A stretch of DNA of 11,033 nt from Ochromonadaceae sp. CCMP2298 (Eukaryota; Sar; Synurophyceae; Ochromonadales; Ochromonadaceae). A model generated the notes under the pieces. That model was not told where the DNA came from. It ran no database searches and saw only the letters and a list, made by a program, of their open reading frames with translations. This document shows positions 6,912 through 11,033 of the stretch, piece by piece. The stretch's first letter is position 1, and the number at the start of each line of letters is the position of its first letter. The stretch is taken from positions 36,772-47,804 of the forward strand of contig MU633582.1 in NCBI GenBank assembly GCA_026770595.1, given 5' to 3'. The position numbers and the translations under genes were made by a program.

Positions 6912-6995
6912 AAAAGATTGAGAAGTGGAGAAGAGAGGAGAAGAGAGGAGATAGAAGAGAGGATTTGAAAGGAGAAGAGAGGAGAGCAGAAGTGA
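6912..6995. repeat. GA-rich tract downstream of the ATPase stop
   Basis: AGAGAGGAGAAGAGAGGAG-type purine sequence beginning one base after the stop region, of the same class as 1-262. It is probably in the 3' untranslated region. A GCACTACCGGTAT word at 7005-7017 repeats one in block copy A at 813-825. Confidence 0.75.
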
Positions 6996-7129
6996 ACAGC
7001 GAAGCACTACCGGTATTCTACGATCACGAGAAGTTCAGTGTATGTCAATCACTCCAATCCGACACAATCCGCAGTGCACATCAATGTATCGTATATCTTC
7101 AATGTCTTCAATATTCAACAAAGGGTTAA

Positions 7130-7330
7130 GTTTTACAATTGTATAGTCACCGCGCCTCTGTAGTAAATTACTACTGAATACTACAGAACAGATAAAGAGA
7201 CACCGATGTCCGAGCTTTGTTAACCTTAACGCGCACACAAAGTAATCATCGTAGATTTCTCTTGTTACTCTTAATAAAAACAAAAAATATTGGAATCACT
7301 ATGCAATATGCACTATGCACTGTGTACTCA
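7130..7330 (-). repeat. Dispersed block copy C (3' region of the PSAQP gene)
   Basis: Contains TTTTACAATTGTATAGTCACCGCGCC, GAACAG, CCGAGCTTTGTTAACCTTA, CGCGCACACAAAGTAATCATC, GTAGATTTCTCTTGTTACTC, ATTGGAATCAC and ATGCACT heptamers. It adjoins the TAG stop of the minus-strand PSAQP gene at 7331, so on that strand it is the expected 3' untranslated region. This links copies A and B to the same gene family. Confidence 0.7.
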
Positions 7331-8793
7331 CTACCCCATACCATATCCAGGTGCCTTCTCCCATTTCACACCCTTTAAACTTCCCTTCCAAGAAATCTTC
7401 CCAACCGCCCCAGCTTCCAACTCCTCTTCATTCATACCATATCCAGGTGCCTTCTCCCATACCACACACTTTAAACTTCCCTTCCAAGAAATCTTCCCAA
7501 CTTTCTCCCCAGCTTCCAACTCCTCTTCACCCTCCTTGTAGTCACGTTCCCCTGGATCCAGGTCCCTGAATTTATCTCCACCTCCTTCCCAACCCTCCCA
7601 ACCCTCCCAACCCCCCTCCCAACCATCCCCACCACCGGTATCGTCAGTGTACATGAATCATTTACGAAACCTTTAAAATGGAAGTGGCATAGCACAACCT
7701 TTACTTTAGGTGAATCATTTACGAAACCTTTACATTTCGACTCAGCAATGGTAAAGGAAACCTTTACTAAACCTTTACCTACGAGGGTTAATTCTGGTAA
7801 CCCGGCCGCGGGGTTACCAGACCTGCTTGGCTGAAGTCATTCATTTAGTAAAGGTTTCGTATATCTTTCATTTACTTTCTGAAAATTTTTACCTGACCTC
7901 TTTGTTAACCCTTTCTAGACCTTTACTTAGTAAATAAATTCATTTACTTGTAAAGGAATCATTTACTTTAATTTACGCTGACCATGCCGGTGCACCCAAC
8001 CCCTTCCCTGCCTCTACCCCTACTCCGTCCTCCACACTTGCCGGGACTGGGACTTGGTCCTCCGCATACCTGCGTCTGGCCCGCGCACACAACCAGAGCC
8101 ACAGCGTCAACCCCACGGCCACCACCGCCGACGCACAAAGATAGACAACACGCCAGTCGATGCCAGCGCCTGCTGCTTTCTCCAGCCGGTCAACTGACAA
8201 CCCACCGTAGTTTATCGACGTCACGTTCGCTGCGAAGAATTCTGTCGCGTTAAAGATGGCCGCTGCCGCCATGAGCTTCTCCGAGTAGGCGCCCGAGGTC
8301 ATCGCCGTGTCCAGTAGAGAGGTCAGGGAGGAGAGCAGCAGCGCGGGGATGGCGTAGCTCGTGCTGCTTAGCGGGATCTCCACGCGGGTGCGGTAGGTGA
8401 TGATCCAGGAGGTGGTCATGCGACGGCAGTTCTCGGGGGTCATCGCATCGCCGTCATAGAAGATGGTGTCCACAGAGATGCCGCTGGAGGCAGCTATCGT
8501 ATTCAGCACAGCGGTCTGGCCCGCAGCGGTGAGCGAGGCAGCGGCTACCCCAGTAAAAGTGAACTTCACTGAGAGGGAGACGATGGGAGAGGTCTGCTGC
8601 GAGGGCTGTATTGTAGGGTGGTAACTGGGTTCAGCTGAAGGGGCAGTGGGCTCCACGGACGGTTGTGCTGATGGGCTGCTGCTCGGCTGAAAAGAGGGCC
8701 GCGCCGAGGGAACAGCCGTGGGCTGCGCCGAAGGTGTAGAAGAGGGCTGCGCCGAGGGCTCTGACGAGGGCTGCGCAGAGGGCTGGGCCGCGT
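7331..8793 (-). CDS. PSAQP-repeat single-pass membrane protein, 3' part
   Basis: Two minus-strand exons, 8793-7977 and 7565-7331, joined across a GTAAAT...TTCAG intron, give 349 residues in one frame; the 5' end is missing. In order: Pro/Ser/Ala/Gln repeats (PSAQPSSEPSAQPSS and variants, about residues 1-63), a ~150-residue domain beginning SPIVSLSVKFTFTG and containing LTAAGQTAVLNTIAA and two N-glycosylation sequons (NAT, NVT), one hydrophobic helix (VVYLCASAVVAVGLTLWLWL), basic ARARRR, then an acidic tail with DLDPGERD and 32-residue repeats (EKAPGYGMNEEELEAG, KISWKGSLKG), ending MG at TAG 7331. The arrangement indicates an outer-surface stalked protein with a cytoplasmic repeat tail; such PSAQP proteins are common in stramenopiles but their function is unknown to me. 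No signal peptide is visible. The upstream limit is a possible acceptor (TTTGTAG) or a rearrangement break near 8793. Confidence 0.6.
7347..7540 (-). repeat. 96-bp tandem units, locus C
   Basis: CCAGGTGCCTTCTC starts at 7347 and 7443, exactly 96 bp apart, with a third partial unit after. These encode the 32-residue tail repeats of the PSAQP protein on the minus strand and are the same family as 868-1070. Confidence 0.85.
7655..7976 (-). mobile_element. AGTAAA-rich palindromic element inside an intron of the PSAQP gene
   Basis: Read on the minus strand it starts GTAAATTAAAGTAAATGATTCC at 7976 and is built of GTAAAGG, AGTAAA and TTCGTAAATGATTCA words; TGAATCATTTACGAAACCTTTA occurs twice (plus strand, near 7653 and 7709). 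The middle (7690-7830) is the inverted match of 2260-2395, hairpin included. With the GTAAAT donor at 7976-7975 and TTCAG at 7567-7566, a 411-nt intron joins the membrane exon to the repeat tail in frame. Without splicing, a TAA (7975-7973) formed by the element's first bases would end the protein at ...GAPAWSA. There is no transposase frame, so it is non-autonomous. Confidence 0.6.
7794..7820. repeat. Perfect 10-bp palindromic arms, CTGGTAACCC
   Basis: CTGGTAACCC (7794-7803), spacer GGCCGCG, GGGTTACCAG (7811-7820). It is the inverted-orientation member of the CTGGAAACCC hairpin set at 1992-2293. Both arms carry T/A where the other copies carry A/T, so the pairing has been kept while the sequence changed. 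Confidence 0.9.
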
Positions 8794-9175
8794 CTACAAA
8801 CATGTCCGGCAGATACTTAATGACAGGCAGGTGATCAGCGACGCGACGGACCAGGCCGCCAACCTCAAGAAGAAGGTCGGCGAGGCAGAGGAGGCCCATG
8901 TCCCTAACGCCGAGGCTTCCTCGCACAGCGCCGCGGACTCCAAGTCCGTGAAGCCGCCCTGCAGCTGGGGCCCTCGCAAGTTCTCCGACGGCAGCATCTC
9001 CGGCGACAACTCCCTTCGCAGCAACAAGACTGGCCCACAGTCGCTGATGCAGACGCTGAGTCAAGTGTTCGCGGAGCCGGTGAAGCCCGAGATCTCACCC
9101 CGAGGAGGAGATGCAGAGGTGATGGGAGATTACAAAAGGCCTAAGGGCAAAGGTCCTTGTAAGTACTGTCTATGA
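8792..9175 (+). pseudogene. C-terminal coding fragment of unknown plus-strand gene
   Basis: The plus frame reads VYKHVRQILNDRQVISDATDQ, then a Lys/Glu/Ala stretch, SWGPRKFSDGSISGDNS, TLSQVFAEPVKPEISP, and ends RPKGKGPCKYCL at TGA 9173-9175. Third codon positions are strongly G/C through 9090, which argues it is or was coding. Similarity to PSAQP repeats on the other strand begins at about 8790, so the upstream part of this gene is absent: either an exon starts within this stretch (AATGACAGGCAG at 8830 is a possible acceptor) or a rearrangement has cut it. I do not recognise the family. Minus-strand frames over 8800-9064 are shadows of it. Confidence 0.45.
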
Positions 9176-9196
9176 TACAACTGCAGCAGCCGCCCC

Positions 9197-9226
9197 GCAC
9201 TCGTCCCTGTCGAGGGGACGCAGTGC
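9197..9226. repeat. GC-rich hairpin just after the 9175 stop
   Basis: GCACT-C-GTCCC (9197-9207), loop TGTCGAG, GGGAC-GC-AGTGC (9215-9226): ten pairs with a small internal bulge. It is placed in the likely 3' untranslated region of the plus-strand fragment. Confidence 0.75.
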
Positions 9227-9231
9227 TTGTC

Positions 9232-9280
9232 TGTCTCATAGATATACTACCGCTGTGTAATTACACACGCAGCTGAGACA
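9232..9280. repeat. Nested inverted repeat with a 14-bp palindrome
   Basis: TGTCTCA (9232-9238) pairs with TGAGACA (9274-9280), enclosing the perfect palindrome TGTGTAATTACACA (9254-9267). It follows the 9197-9226 hairpin directly. Confidence 0.75.
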
Positions 9281-10108
9281 CTACAGGGGTCGGCATACTC
9301 GGAGATCGATGAAGTAGCTGCACATTTCAAATCTCCCTATGTTCAGCACTGCGGGTTTCTACTCGTATAAACTACAGACAAAGGCGCGGGGCTTACCAGG
9401 AGAAGTAGGGTCGACCTTTCTAAAAGGTTCCAAACGCTCGATCTTGCAAGAATCTAGTTGTGATCTAGTTTGAATAATGCATCGAGTTTGATTCGAGTTT
9501 GAATCCTCTTTTGAATAGATCTAAACTCCTTGAACGTCGGACGCTCGAATCGACGGTCCCGATAGAATCGACGCTGGATTTTGGCGCAAAAACGTCGATT
9601 CTCGAGAAGTTGGAATTCTCGTCGATGCGGCACGAAACGGAGCACCTTTCGGCCCCTTAGCGAAATTTTGGTTCTCCTGTCAGATTGTACAGAAGCGAAA
9701 GGCTTCAACCTTTTGCGATTGTCATCTCTTAGTAATAACCCAATATTATCTGCGCCTATTGAAGTTCCCTCTGGAATGTCCCTCTGGAATGTCAATCTTT
9801 GTCTCATTGCAAATGGCATGCAGTGTATGCAAATATTTATTGAGGGCGTCTTTTGAAGTGGTAATTATTTTGGTTTCTTCACTACCACGGTGCTTTTTTT
9901 TATGTTCAATCTTCTTCTCTTCCTTGATGACGACCTCAAAAGCTAAAAATTTGCATTTCAGATATCTCTTCCGTCACTTCAATCGCACTCATCTCGCTGC
10001 CCCATCCCTGGCATCCGTCACCAGCCATCTCGATGATTCTTGAGGCTCCTCGAAACACAGGCAAAGGAAACCGGGTAACTGGGAGAGTTGTAAGGGTTCA
10101 TCCCTTGA
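9281..10108. other. No gene recognised; weak open frames
   Basis: A 121-codon minus-strand frame (9819-9454) encodes an Arg/Lys-rich chain without recognisable motifs, and plus-strand frames of 91-94 codons overlap it. The DNA at 9475-9610 is rich in TTCGAATC and TCGATTC words, which keeps several frames open, so none is called as a gene. Confidence 0.4.
9564..9602. repeat. Inverted repeat AGAATCGACG
   Basis: AGAATCGACG (9564-9573) and CGTCGATTCT (9593-9602) are perfect 10-bp arms with a 19-base spacer. A further GAATCGACG occurs at 9547-9555. Confidence 0.85.
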
Positions 10109-10216
10109 TCCTCTACGGTCGTCGCGGAGCAGCAGATCGAGAAGAGTGCGGCGGAGGAGGGCAGTGCTGAGGAGCTCAGGAGGACCAACTCTGACGACAG
10201 TAGCAGAGGAGGATGA
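10109..10216 (+). CDS. Possible short terminal exon, unknown product
   Basis: The frame reads VVAEQQIEKSAAEEGSAEEL, then RRTNSDDSSRGG and TGA at 10214-10216. Composition and codon choice (gcg gag cag cag atc gag aag) look like a protein's charged C-terminal tail, and GCGGAGCAG could be an acceptor. No upstream exon is recognised, so this is a weak call; a minus-strand frame of 82 codons overlaps it and looks less protein-like. Confidence 0.2.
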   Translation, partial: SSTVVAEQQIEKSAAEEGSAEELRRTNSDDSSRGG

Positions 10217-11033
10217 CAAAAATAGAGCCGAATTCAAATGTATAAGCTGTCTTAAATTATTTAAATAACGCGTTCTTATTCTACTCTTGTTCTTGGTCTT
10301 TGTCTTGACCTATTGCCATTTCGAAGAAGCTTGACTCGAGCACCTGCCTGGGCGGGTCGATTGGAGGCATCTGGGCATCGTTAGAGGTGGCGGTCGTTGC
10401 TATTAAATCATTAAACAAACCTGTGAACGATATCCTATTGCTATTTTGCTCACCTGGCCACTGCTCCGGGCCCCAGCCCCGACGACCTCACCTCACAATC
10501 CCATCCTCTCCACCAGCAGAGTCCTCCCTCCACACACCAATTGCGCGCGGCTTTGCCGCGTTATAGTATTGATCCAAGGTCTTCTGGCTTTCATCTCAAT
10601 CAAAATTAACTGCGATTGGCCAACTGTGTGTAGAGCAATACGCTTTTTTCTACCCCACATGCCATCTGCGTGATGTGTCCTTTGCTCCAAAATTTCATAA
10701 AAACCGGCACACCTAACCGGTTGTTTTGTTTTTACTAACGAATAACTCAAAGACCAACGCGATAGTGATAAGGATTATCACGCTGGCTTTTGTACGTAAT
10801 TTCAGAGAGGGTTAAGGGTGGCTGGCGAAGTGAGGTAAGGGGAGGATTGGATGACTGAGATCACGAGATCTGGAGAGCTCTGAGAGCTTCAGAAGAGCAC
10901 TGAGGGCAGGTGAATCGATCAGCTGTCTTCTTCTGCTAACAATGCGAGCTAGACTGCAAGGCTGGCTAACGAGGGTACAACACTAAGCTTCTCCACAAGC
11001 GCGCTGACTTCCCCATCTTGCGGGCCAGCTTCG
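10217..11033. other. No gene recognised; small hairpins
   Basis: Two small inverted repeats: AACCGG/CCGGTT near 10703-10722, and GTGATAA-GGA-TTATCAC at 10765-10781. No tRNA or snRNA signature, no recognisable open frame. Confidence 0.4.

Noticed and set aside
8800-9064. N-terminal extension of the PSAQP frame on the minus strand to 9064
   Set aside because: It is antisense to a better plus-strand coding stretch, and the PSAQP repeats begin only at about 8790.
9454-9819. 121-codon basic frame on the minus strand
   Set aside because: No recognised motif, overlapping open plus frames, and TCGATTC-rich DNA that avoids stops; insufficient to call a gene.

Overview
The window is nuclear DNA from a eukaryote, most likely a stramenopile (heterokont) alga or protist. 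The evidence is one multi-exon gene with clean GT-AG introns, a Pro-Ser-Ala-Gln-Pro ('PSAQP') repeat membrane protein of a kind common in stramenopiles, and heavy low-complexity and palindromic repeat content. I cannot name a species. No prokaryotic operon, rRNA, tRNA or CRISPR is visible. All similarity statements come from reading by eye; no search was run.

Layout: 1-262 is a GA-rich tract. About 640-840 is a dispersed block, followed by a minus-strand gene-tail fragment (841-1220) built of 96-bp units. 1291-1985 holds nothing recognisable. 1989-2406 is a cluster of palindromic AGTAAA-rich repeats. 2397-3310 is the C-terminal part of a short-chain dehydrogenase/reductase (SDR) gene, with an in-frame TAG and a 381-bp element with terminal inverted repeats that can be removed as a frame-preserving GT-AG intron. 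A second copy of the dispersed block follows (about 3320-3530). 3694-6911 is the best gene: a six-exon ABC-class ATPase of the 'predicted ATPase of the ABC class' family, with introns full of simple repeats that are often 7 nt in period. A GA-rich tract and a third copy of the block (about 7130-7330) come next. On the minus strand, 8793-7331 is the 3' part of the PSAQP membrane protein gene; its cytoplasmic tail is split by a second AGTAAA-rich palindromic element that also looks like a frame-preserving intron. A plus-strand coding tail (8792-9175) meets this gene near 8790. From 9176 to 11033 there are only hairpins and weak open frames.

The main story is intron and repeat biology. Two unrelated genes (SDR and PSAQP) each carry an AGTAAA-rich, palindrome-rich element whose edge supplies a GTAAA donor and whose removal joins the flanking coding frames. 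Related sequence also sits just before the SDR exon in the same orientation relative to transcription. This is what an introner-like (intron-generating) element family would look like. Separately, two introns of the ATPase gene have near-duplicate sequence at or near their splice sites, another possible mark of recent intron gain. The PSAQP tail with its 32-residue repeats and following 3' block exists in two copies (841-1220 and 7331-7565) plus a block-only relic (about 3320-3530), pointing to an expanding gene family whose 3' ends are scattered through this locus.
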